Positions 1-6,064 of a DNA stretch of 8,051 nucleotides are shown here, piece by piece. The translations under genes and the position numbers were made by a program. The notes beneath the pieces were generated by a model. That model did no database searches, had not been told where the DNA came from, and saw only the letters and a program-made list of their open reading frames with translations. Position 1 is the first letter of the stretch. The number at the start of each line of letters is the position of its first letter. This DNA is from Thiobacillus sp. (GTDB lineage: Bacteria; Pseudomonadota; Gammaproteobacteria; Burkholderiales; Thiobacillaceae): contig JAABQU010000004.1 in assembly GCA_011391285.1 (NCBI GenBank), positions 1 to 8,051 of the forward strand. The letters are read 5' to 3'.

Positions 1-672
1 CTGGTGGGCTATACCAACGCCGGCAAGTCCACCTTGATGCGCGCACTCACCGGCAGCGATGTCCTGGTCGAAAACAAACTCTTCGCTACGCTCGACACCA
101 CCGTACGCACCCTCCAGCCCGAGAGCCGGCCGCGCGTACTCGTCAGCGACACGGTCGGCTTCATCAAGAACCTGCCGCACGGCCTCGTCGCCTCGTTCAA
201 GTCAACGCTCGAGGAGGCGCTTGATGCGTCGCTGCTGCTCCACGTCATCGACGCGAGCGATCCCGGGTTCGAACGGCAGCTCGAGGTCACCGACGAAGTG
301 CTTGGCGAGATCGGTGCGCAAGACGTGCCGCGCATTCGCGTCTTCAACAAGATCGACCATGTCGGCGACGCGGCGGCGCAAGCCGAACGCGAAGCGGCCC
401 TGCGCGCCCAGTACCCGGATTGCATCGTGATGAGCGCGCGTCGCGCTGGCGACATAACGTTGCTGCGCGAAGCGATAGTCGGGTTTTTCCAGCAGGGCCT
501 CGTCGAGGCCGAGCTTTTCCTGCCCTGGTCGGCACAGCAGGTGCGCTCCGAAATCTTCGCGAACTGCGAGGTGCTGGAGGAGCGTGCCGACGGTGAAGGC
601 GCGTTCTTGCGCATTCGCGGCGAGCGCGAGGCCGTGAATGGCCTGTGCGATGCATGGCGAATTGGTGATTGA
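1..672 (+). CDS. hflX: GTPase HflX, C-terminal part (5' end outside window)
   Basis: HflX is a ribosome-associated GTPase that splits stalled or stress-damaged ribosomes in the cytoplasm. The 223 visible residues begin exactly at the G domain. The P-loop GYTNAGKS is at residues 3-10, the switch I stretch ATLDTT follows at about 29-34, DTVGFI (G3) at about 50-55, NKID (G4) at about 116-119 and SARR (G5) near 145. The 'TNAGKS' P-loop and 'DTVGFI' are typical of HflX rather than Era or Der. The tail after the G domain (LPWSAQQVRSEI, then a beta-rich stretch) fits the HflX C-terminal domain. The glycine-rich N-terminal domain lies upstream of the window, so the real start cannot be seen. In many proteobacteria hflX is followed by hflK and hflC. 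Here it is not, so this may be a second copy or a rearranged locus. Family call is secure. Confidence 0.95.
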   Translation: MVGYTNAGKSTLMRALTGSDVLVENKLFATLDTTVRTLQPESRPRVLVSDTVGFIKNLPHGLVASFKSTLEEALDASLLLHVIDASDPGFERQLEVTDEVLGEIGAQDVPRIRVFNKIDHVGDAAAQAEREAALRAQYPDCIVMSARRAGDITLLREAIVGFFQQGLVEAELFLPWSAQQVRSEIFANCEVLEERADGEGAFLRIRGEREAVNGLCDAWRIGD

Positions 673-791
673 AGCCAGGAACGGACATTCACCGCTATGA
701 GGCCTTTTCCGGGCGCGATGGAGCGTTAAGTCAGGCTTAATGTTCGCGCCCCATAGTGAACGCATATCAACTACGTTCGAAAGGGGCTCAC

Positions 792-1070
792 ATGAAACTT
801 GTCATCGTTCCTCTCTTTGTCCTGTGCCTTGGCGCAGCACAAGCTGCCACGCCGACGGAACCTCAAACGGAATCCTGCGAGACGATCAGGGCGCAGATCA
901 AGGCGCAGACCGGTGTACTCACCAAGCCGGACACGGTTCTCCTGGGCAAGGTTGGCGCAAACAAGAAATGTCGTTTTACTTCAGCCGAGGCTTACCGCGC
1001 CGCCTGGGGCGACAAGCCGATGCCAAAGGACGATCGACGCTCGAGGAAGCGCGAAGACGATGATCGTTGA
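792..1070 (+). CDS. small exported protein with two cysteines and a charged tail
   Basis: A 92-residue protein. I chose ATG 792 because AAAGGGG lies about seven bases upstream and because it places a clean signal peptide at the N-terminus: a Lys, a hydrophobic core and AQA at residues 16-18, with predicted cleavage before Ala-19. An in-frame ATG at 756 would put 12 polar residues in front of the signal and has no ribosome binding site. The mature part has two cysteines (29 and 60), which could form a disulfide in the periplasm, and ends in a highly charged Asp/Arg/Lys tail (residues 80-92). The segment from Cys-29 (CETIRAQIKA) faintly resembles the start of DUF1161 proteins, but I would not assign the family on that. 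Function unknown. It stands apart from hflX (119 bases) and from the next operon (93 bases), so it probably has its own promoter. Confidence 0.75.
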   Translation: MKLVIVPLFVLCLGAAQAATPTEPQTESCETIRAQIKAQTGVLTKPDTVLLGKVGANKKCRFTSAEAYRAAWGDKPMPKDDRRSRKREDDDR

Positions 1071-1089
1071 GACGCTCGTCGGGAGAATG

Positions 1090-1120
1090 CGCCAGGTCTT
1101 CGGCTAACCACCGCCTGGCG
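1090..1120 (+). terminator. possible stem-loop after the small exported protein gene
   Basis: CGCCAGG (1090-1096) pairs with CCTGGCG (1114-1120). Inside it, CGG (1101-1103) can pair with CCG (1111-1113) after a four-base bulge. It sits 20 bases past the stop codon at 1070, where a terminator would be expected. No T-run follows, so it is not a classical intrinsic terminator; it could be a transcript-end stabilising hairpin or chance. Confidence 0.25.
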
Positions 1121-1163
1121 TCGATGTGCAAAACTGCCACATTAAGGTAAGGTGCCGCCGTAA

Positions 1164-2441
1164 ATGACCTCTGCCTCCCTGCTGCTCTGGATTGTGTTGG
1201 GGATCGCGCTGCAACTCGCCTTGTGGCTCGGGGTCAGTTTCTGGCGACATTGGTCCGAGTATCAGGTACTGCGCACCGGCTTGCAGGTTCCTGAAGATGC
1301 TGGCGCCTTTCGCGAGTTCCGTTCGTCGTCATTGGCCGAACGGGCCTCCGTGGCGTCATGGACCGGCTTCAGGAGCTTTCGTGTCGAGCGCAAGGAAGTC
1401 GCAGACGGTACCCGGTCGATCTGCTCGTTCTACCTGGTGCCAGAGGATGGCTTGCCGCTTCCTGCGTTCCAGCCCGGCCAGTTCCTCACCTTCCGTCTCG
1501 ATGTGCCGACACCGGACGGCAGGACGGAACAGATCACCCGCTGTTATTCCCTTTCGGATGCGCCACATTCGGGCGTCTATCGCGTTTCGATCAAGCGCGT
1601 ACCGGCACTGGCCGGGAGCACTTTTCCGCCGGGCCGCTCATCGAACCATTTTCATGACCACGTGAAGGTCGGCGACCGGCTGCAAGTAAGAGCACCCGGC
1701 GGTCATTTCCACATCGACCGCAGTGATGCACCGGCCGTGCTGATCGGCGGCGGCATCGGCATTACCCCCGTTTTGTCCATGTTGAACTGGTGCGTCAAGG
1801 AACAGCCCGGACGGGAAATCTGGCTTTACTATGGGGTACGCAACAGCAGCGAACTGATCGAACGCTCCCACCTCGAGGCACTTGCCGCGGCGTTTCCGAA
1901 CTTCCATCTGCGCCGCTGTTTCAGCAATCCCCTGCCTGAAGATCGGCATCACCGTGACTATGAGCATCCAGGGCGCGTCGATGTCGCTCTGTTGCGCGCC
2001 GAACTCCCCCTCAAGCCCTACCACTTCTATGTCTGCGGGCCGACGCCGATGATGGAAGGCCTGGTCACCGCCCTGGACGCGTGGGGCGTGCCCGAGGCCC
2101 GCATCCACTACGAAGCCTTTGGCCCGGCATCGATCAAGCGTTCTCCGGCTACTGGGGACCATGAAATTGCCCCGACGCCTTCAAGCGACATCCTGGTGAC
2201 TTTCGCCAGGTCCGGCAAACAGCTTCCCTGGCAACCGGGCCGGGGAAGCCTGCTTGAGTTTGCCGAGGCCAGCGGGATCAGGGTGGACTCGGGGTGCCGG
2301 GCAGGAAGTTGCGGCGCCTGCCAGACCACGATCAAGGCGGGGGAAGTCACTTACGGGCAGGCGCCGGACTTCGATCCCGAGCCGGGCAGCTGCCTGCTAT
2401 GCAGCTGCACGCCCAAAACCAGCGTGACCCTGGAGGCCTGA
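1164..2441 (+). CDS. membrane-anchored FAD/NAD(P)H oxidoreductase with C-terminal [2Fe-2S] ferredoxin domain
   Basis: A 425-residue reductase that should take electrons from NAD(P)H through flavin to a [2Fe-2S] cluster. Residues 5-27 form one hydrophobic segment, probably an inner-membrane anchor. The flavin-binding barrel follows, with PGQF at 104-107 and the FAD motif RCYSLSDAP at 126-134. The nucleotide-binding domain has GGGIGITPVLSML at 195-207 and CGPTPMM at 291-297, with EAFGP at 317-321. The plant-type ferredoxin domain (about 342-425) has Cys-378, 383 and 386 (CX4CX2C) and probably Cys-413 as fourth ligand. The domain order matches Hcr-like reductases, and the flavin part resembles that of flavohaemoglobin. 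The ribosome binding site is weak (AAGG at 1149-1152, 11 bases from ATG 1164). The next gene starts directly after the stop, and both downstream genes encode heme-type electron carriers, so the partner is probably the membrane b-type protein. NADH versus NADPH cannot be decided by eye. Confidence 0.9.
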   Translation: MTSASLLLWIVLGIALQLALWLGVSFWRHWSEYQVLRTGLQVPEDAGAFREFRSSSLAERASVASWTGFRSFRVERKEVADGTRSICSFYLVPEDGLPLPAFQPGQFLTFRLDVPTPDGRTEQITRCYSLSDAPHSGVYRVSIKRVPALAGSTFPPGRSSNHFHDHVKVGDRLQVRAPGGHFHIDRSDAPAVLIGGGIGITPVLSMLNWCVKEQPGREIWLYYGVRNSSELIERSHLEALAAAFPNFHLRRCFSNPLPEDRHHRDYEHPGRVDVALLRAELPLKPYHFYVCGPTPMMEGLVTALDAWGVPEARIHYEAFGPASIKRSPATGDHEIAPTPSSDILVTFARSGKQLPWQPGRGSLLEFAEASGIRVDSGCRAGSCGACQTTIKAGEVTYGQAPDFDPEPGSCLLCSCTPKTSVTLEA

Positions 2442-3020
2442 ATGACGAGCAATCTCTGGCGCCAGCACATCCTTCCATTCACGCTGCTCGTCGGTCTGCT
2501 TGGTGTGGCGACCCTCGTCGGTGATTACCTGCTGCACCGTTTCAATCTGATCTGGGTGGGGCGCTACCTCGGCATTCCCGGCACGCTGCTGATCATCGGC
2601 TCGTTGTTCTATTCGCTACGCAAGCGAAAGATGATCTCGTCCGGGAATATCAAGTCATGGTTGAGCATGCATGAAGTCGGCACCTGGCTCGGGTCATGGA
2701 TGGTGCTGCTGCATGCCGGCATTCATTTCAATGCCATCCTGCCCTGGCTGGCCACCGTGGCGATGGGGGTGAATGTCATCAGCGGCATGGTGGGCAAAAT
2801 GCTCCTTGGGCGCGCGCGCGAGCACGTCATCGGGCAGCGGGACCACTATCAGCTACGGGGCATGTCGAAAGACGACGTCGAACGGGCGGTGTTCTGGGAT
2901 GCGGTCACGCTGGATGCCATGGCGAAATGGCGCAAGGTTCATATCCCGATCTTCATCGTCTTTGCCGTCCTGGCGCTGGGCCATATCGTCAGCATCTTCC
3001 TGTTCTGGGGATGGGTATGA
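2442..3020 (+). CDS. small membrane protein, probable di-heme cytochrome b (ferric-reductase/NOX-like core)
   Basis: A 192-residue integral membrane protein with about five hydrophobic helices (roughly 12-32, 44-58, 77-98, 100-118 and 167-190). No named family is obvious. Its striking feature is two His pairs: His-77/His-91 on one helix and His-167/His-181 on the last. Each pair is 14 residues apart, the spacing that stacks two b hemes across a membrane in NOX and ferric-reductase proteins. His-95 is an extra candidate. A positively charged loop (RKRK, 60-63) suggests a cytoplasmic face. The start abuts the reductase stop (TGA 2439-2441, ATG 2442) with GGAGG five bases upstream, and the end overlaps the cytochrome c start (ATGA). 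The most economical reading is a membrane heme relay between the two flanking proteins. Heme binding is inferred from the His spacing and context. It could instead be a non-heme anchor subunit. Confidence 0.7.
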   Translation: MTSNLWRQHILPFTLLVGLLGVATLVGDYLLHRFNLIWVGRYLGIPGTLLIIGSLFYSLRKRKMISSGNIKSWLSMHEVGTWLGSWMVLLHAGIHFNAILPWLATVAMGVNVISGMVGKMLLGRAREHVIGQRDHYQLRGMSKDDVERAVFWDAVTLDAMAKWRKVHIPIFIVFAVLALGHIVSIFLFWGWV

Positions 3021-3778
3021 GCCGCACCGTCAAGTGGATTCTTGCCGCCAACCTGATCGTGTTGGCGATCCTGGCCTTCGCCTATCCGCATCTGATGGTC
3101 GGCCCCGGCAAACTGATTCCCGGTCATGGCAAGCTGGAAACGGATTGCTTTGCCTGTCATGTGGCATTCCAGGGGGTCGAGTCGGAGCGCTGTGTGACCT
3201 GCCACAAGCCGAAGGACATCGGCAGGCTCACGACCGCCGGCTTGCCGGTCTTGAAACCGCTCACCTCGACGCCATTCCATCAAAAGCTGGTCAGTCAGGA
3301 TTGCGTTGCTTGTCACAGTGATCATTCCGGGGTGAAGCGCTTCCGCCCGGCGGGGCAATTCAATCATCGCTTGCTGGAGAAAGCGACACGTGATGAGTGC
3401 CACGGTTGCCACAAGTCACCCAAGGACAGCCTGCATGAACAGATAACCGGCAACTGTGGCCAGTGCCATGGCCAGGACAAATGGACGCCCGCGACCTTCG
3501 ATCATGCGAAGTATTTCGAGCTGGACCGTGACCACAACGTGAAGTGCGTGACCTGCCACGTCCGCAACGACTACAGCCGCTACACCTGCTATGGCTGCCA
3601 CGAACACTCACCCGAGAAAATCCGTCGTGAGCACATCGAGGAAGGCATCCGTGATTTCGACAACTGCGTCGAATGCCATCGCAATGCGGACGAGCATGAC
3701 ATTCGTGGCGATTTTGGCAAGTCCAGGAGTGAAGGCAAGGGGGGGAGGGAGCGGAAGCGGGGGAATGACGGCGATTGA
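3017..3778 (+). CDS. membrane-anchored octaheme cytochrome c (class III-like)
   Basis: A 253-residue protein with eight CXXCH heme c sites, at Cys-44, 59, 96, 128, 147, 177, 191 and 217. Other histidines (for example 88, 103, 117, 140, 163, 173, 197, 206) could be sixth ligands, suggesting mainly bis-His, low-potential hemes. Residues 7-22 are a single hydrophobic segment without an evident cleavage site, so the protein is probably anchored with the hemes in the periplasm. I chose ATG 3017, which overlaps the previous stop (ATGA) and has GGGG about six bases upstream; ATG 3011 is in frame but too close to that site. It resembles the broad cytochrome c3/class III multiheme group. The CX15CH and larger signatures of octaheme nitrite or tetrathionate reductases are not seen, so electron transfer is likelier than catalysis. 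The last 19 residues (from Lys-235) are low-complexity and charged, encoded by a G-rich tract. They may not be original. Confidence 0.88.
   Translation: MSRTVKWILAANLIVLAILAFAYPHLMVGPGKLIPGHGKLETDCFACHVAFQGVESERCVTCHKPKDIGRLTTAGLPVLKPLTSTPFHQKLVSQDCVACHSDHSGVKRFRPAGQFNHRLLEKATRDECHGCHKSPKDSLHEQITGNCGQCHGQDKWTPATFDHAKYFELDRDHNVKCVTCHVRNDYSRYTCYGCHEHSPEKIRREHIEEGIRDFDNCVECHRNADEHDIRGDFGKSRSEGKGGRERKRGNDGD
3739..3763 (+). other. G-rich tract with G-quadruplex potential at the cytochrome c 3' end
   Basis: Runs of seven G (3739-3745), three G (3747-3749) and five G (3759-3763) lie within 25 bases. The seven-G run can supply two triplets, giving four G-tracts with loops of one, one and nine bases, which fits a minimal quadruplex. 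It falls in the last codons of the octaheme cytochrome gene on the coding strand. It could affect transcript ends or simply be a slippage-prone homopolymer. Confidence 0.35.
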
Positions 3779-3911
3779 TGCACTCCCGCTCCAAATAAAG
3801 CCGCTCTGCTGCCAGGCCGGAGTGAATCGTACAGCGCGCTGGCGGATGGCGGTTCCACTTCGGATTGCCGACCTTCATGATGCCGGGAGCCGAGCGTTCG
3901 GTGAAGGGCGT
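3779..3911. other. non-coding stretch with a hairpin and a 10-bp palindrome
   Basis: I see no credible gene here on either strand. CACTCCCGC (3781-3789) pairs with GCCGGAGTG (3816-3824) with a single C:C mismatch, leaving a 26-base loop, three bases after the cytochrome c stop at 3778. This may be a transcript-end hairpin, though no T-run follows. CAGCGCGCTG (3832-3841) is a perfect palindrome. The stretch may be an intergenic repeat or the remains of sequence lost when the following two genes decayed; one window cannot distinguish these. Confidence 0.35.
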
Positions 3912-4128
3912 TTGTCACCGTCCCGCCAGCGCCGACATTTCAGTCTGCCGGCAAACTCAGCCATGCCTCCAGCCCTCCCCGTCGCCGCCGCCGAATCGCA
4001 CGACCACCAGCACGAGGCGACGCCGGCCAAGCTGCAACTGAACGCGGGGCAAGAAGTGGGCGACCGATGCGCCGCTGCGCCAGGCCATGGCCGCCATGCG
4101 CGCCGACCTGGCGGGTGCCGCCGACTGA
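3912..4128 (+). pseudogene. remnant of a small His-rich exported protein, frameshifted and truncated
   Basis: Two reading frames together encode one recognisable small protein. The first frame (from TTG 3912 after GAAGGG, or from ATG 3963) has PALPVAAAES, like the end of a signal peptide, then the His-rich HDHQHE and AKLQLNAG. At GGGG (4046-4049) the frame must shift: removing one G gives NAGKKWATDAPLRQAM, continuing to TGA 4126-4128. From memory, betaproteobacteria carry small periplasmic proteins with a His-rich start followed by a 'KLxLNxGxKWxTDxxLRxxM' core. Those I recall run to well over 100 residues, while this one would be 54 or 71 even after repairing the shift, so it also seems cut short at its 3' end. 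The signal-peptide region is poorly hydrophobic, suggesting further decay. Ten bases later the ATPase remnant begins. A role in metal handling is only suggested by the histidines. Confidence 0.55.
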
Positions 4129-4138
4129 CTGCCGCCAC

Positions 4139-4375
4139 ATGACCAGGTCCGTGCTGTCGAAGGAGGGATTGTTGGGTAACACCATCGCGCTGAAGGCGGT
4201 CGCGGCGCTGGTGGTGCTGCAACTGGCAATGACGCACCTGCCGTTTAAACAAGGGTTGTTTGGCACCGATCACCTCGATGCTGAAACCTGGCTGCGCGTC
4301 GTGGCGGCGGGGATGCTGGTGTTTGCCGCCATCGAAATCGAGAAGCTGTTCTGGCGCCGTCGGCCGGCGCCATAG
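4139..4375 (+). pseudogene. C-terminal fragment of a P-type cation-transporting ATPase
   Basis: The 78 residues from ATG 4139 match the extreme C-terminus of P2-type cation ATPases (Cation_ATPase_C region). They have a short SKEGLLGN lead-in, a helix at about 15-33, the loop LPFKQGLFGTDHLDAETW (TxLPxxQxLFGTxxLxxxxW style), and a last helix at about 52-67 ending EIEKLFWRRR. These would be the last two transmembrane helices of a protein normally around 900 residues. The phosphorylation site DKTGT, the nucleotide-binding domain and the ion-site helices are all missing, so no pump can be made. ATG 4139 has no ribosome binding site, and resemblance begins only around 4142, right after the His-rich gene remnant. 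This points to a deletion that removed most of the ATPase. A freestanding two-helix membrane peptide is possible but less likely. The intact ATPase may once have belonged to the ion-transport cluster downstream. Confidence 0.7.
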
Positions 4376-4423
4376 GAAGTCGGCGCTGGCGGAACGGCAT
4401 ACTGTGGCGGGTGTCATGCAAAA

Positions 4424-6064
4424 ATGGCGAGTATGAACACGTTTGCATTGATCGGCGGCCTGGCCGGCGGTGTCGGCCTTTTTCTGCTCGGCATGGGGCT
4501 GATGACCGACGGCTTGCGGCTGGCCGCCGGCCCCGCCCTGGAACGTATCCTCGCGCATTCGACCAGGACCCGTGCGCGCGGGCTGGCCTCGGGCATTCTG
4601 GTCACGGCCCTGGTGCAATCGTCAAGCGCGGTGACGGTCGCGGCCATCGGCTTCGTCAACGCAGGCCTGCTCAATCTCTCGCAAGCCGTTTGGGTGCTGT
4701 TCGGCGCCAATGTCGGCACCACCATGACCGGCTGGCTGGTGGCGCTGGTCGGCCTCAAGTTCAAGATCGAGGCGCTGGCTCTACCGCTGATAGGCGTCGG
4801 CATGCTGCTGCGCCTGACCGGCGAAGGGAGTCGGCGTGGCGCCGCCGGCATGGCGCTGGCCGGCTTCGGCGTGCTGTTTCTTGGCATCGACATGCTGAAG
4901 GAAACTTTTTCCGGCCTGTCGGCAGACTTCAGGTTGCCTGAGGGGGACAGCGCAAGAGACATCCTGTTGCAGGTGGGTATCGGCATCCTGCTCACGGTAT
5001 TGATGCAAAGCTCCAGCGCGGCACTTGCCATCGCCCTGACCGCCGCCCAGGGCGGCTTGCTGACCGTGCAGGGGGCGGCAGCCGTGGTGATCGGCGCAAA
5101 CATCGGCACCACTGTCACGGCACTGATTGCCGCGCTGGGCGCCACGCCCAATGCCAAGCGCGCAGCTGCGGCCCACATTTTGTTCAACCTGCTGACCGGC
5201 ATTGTCGCCCTGCTGCTGTTGCCCTGGCTGATCGGTTTTCTGACGGTACTGCGCGAATGGCTGGGGCTCGACTCGGCGCCAGCCGCGCAGCTGGCGCTAT
5301 TCCATACCGTGTTCAATGTTCTCGGCGTGATCCTGATCTGGCCGGTCGCGGCGCACATGACGCAGTATCTCGAGGCCCGCTTCAAGAGTGCCGAAGAAGA
5401 CGAAGGCCGGCCGCGTCATCTCGACAAAACCGTTCTGGCGGTACCGGCACTGGCGCTCGATGCGCTGGAGCGCGAGGTGGGGCACATGGGTGGCATCGCG
5501 GTGGCAACGGTGCGCGCTGCTGCCGCCGAATCGAGCGGCCTCAGCATGGTCCGCGAAAAAGCCATCGTGGCGCGTCTCAATCAGGCCATCGCCGACTTCA
5601 TCGTGCAACTCAATCGTACCGGCATGCCGTCCGATAGCGCACGGCGCCTGCCGGAAATCCTCAGGCTGGCGCGCTATTACGAGGCAGCGGCGGAGTTGGC
5701 TGCGGAAGCCGCCGCAGCACGTGGGGAGGGCGAAGTGCCACTTCGTGAAGCCGAGGAATTCCGGCACGCGGCTTTGGCGCTGCTCGACCTTTGCGGCGAC
5801 ATTGCCGAGAGCACGGAAACGACGCGTATCGCAATGGCCCGGGAGACCATGGAAGCCAGCTATCAGAACCTCAAGGCGCGCCTGCTGGAGGCCGGCGCGC
5901 AGGAGCATCTGCCAGTGACCACCATGGATGCGCAGCTTCGCGCCGCCAGCAGTCTGCGTCGCGCACTCGATCAGGTGGCGAAGGCGGCAAGCATGCCGAC
6001 GGGACACCGTGGCCATGACGCGAACATCGGGATAAAAGTCGGCGCTGACGGGACGGCGCCATGA
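4424..6064 (+). CDS. Na+/phosphate cotransporter with C-terminal PhoU-like domain
   Basis: A 546-residue inner-membrane Na+-dependent phosphate symporter of the NptA/YjbB type, which couples phosphate movement to the Na+ gradient. Two inverted Na_Pi_cotrans repeats are plain: QSSSA at 65-69 with GANVGTT at 94-100, and QSSSA at 195-199 with GANIGTT at 224-230. The QSSS motifs form the substrate and Na+ site in this family. The membrane part ends near residue 315. Residues about 338-525 form an Ala/Glu/Leu-rich helical, PhoU-like cytoplasmic domain thought to regulate such transporters. Length is normal. ATG 4424 is taken as the start; ATG 4433 is equally possible, and neither has a good ribosome binding site (GGCGGG at 4406-4411 is far upstream). 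The stop overlaps the mrpE start (ATGA at 6061-6064), so the transporter appears translationally coupled to the Na+/H+ antiporter operon. Direction of phosphate transport cannot be told from sequence. Confidence 0.92.
   Translation: MASMNTFALIGGLAGGVGLFLLGMGLMTDGLRLAAGPALERILAHSTRTRARGLASGILVTALVQSSSAVTVAAIGFVNAGLLNLSQAVWVLFGANVGTTMTGWLVALVGLKFKIEALALPLIGVGMLLRLTGEGSRRGAAGMALAGFGVLFLGIDMLKETFSGLSADFRLPEGDSARDILLQVGIGILLTVLMQSSSAALAIALTAAQGGLLTVQGAAAVVIGANIGTTVTALIAALGATPNAKRAAAAHILFNLLTGIVALLLLPWLIGFLTVLREWLGLDSAPAAQLALFHTVFNVLGVILIWPVAAHMTQYLEARFKSAEEDEGRPRHLDKTVLAVPALALDALEREVGHMGGIAVATVRAAAAESSGLSMVREKAIVARLNQAIADFIVQLNRTGMPSDSARRLPEILRLARYYEAAAELAAEAAAARGEGEVPLREAEEFRHAALALLDLCGDIAESTETTRIAMARETMEASYQNLKARLLEAGAQEHLPVTTMDAQLRAASSLRRALDQVAKAASMPTGHRGHDANIGIKVGADGTAP

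Noticed and set aside
726..740. Small inverted repeat TTAAG-TCAGG-CTTAA upstream of the small exported protein gene, as a possible operator
   Set aside because: Only five base pairs per arm, and no convincing -35/-10 pair could be placed around it.
3360..3878. Open frame on the - strand over the cytochrome c 3' end and the non-coding stretch
   Set aside because: Most of it is the antisense of heme motifs (rich in Cys, Arg and Ser). The first 35 or so residues fall in the possible repeat and look somewhat protein-like, but there is no support for a gene.
4046..4056. Programmed ribosomal frameshift at GGGGCAAGAAG in the His-rich remnant
   Set aside because: It does not contain a standard slippery heptamer with a downstream structure, and the gene also seems truncated and poorly started, so decay or a sequencing error is simpler.
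4414..5385. Long open frame on the - strand (323 codons) opposite the phosphate transporter gene
   Set aside because: It lies entirely opposite a clearly recognised gene with intact family motifs, and its translation is a Ser/Arg/Ala-rich low-information sequence typical of the antisense of GC-rich genes.
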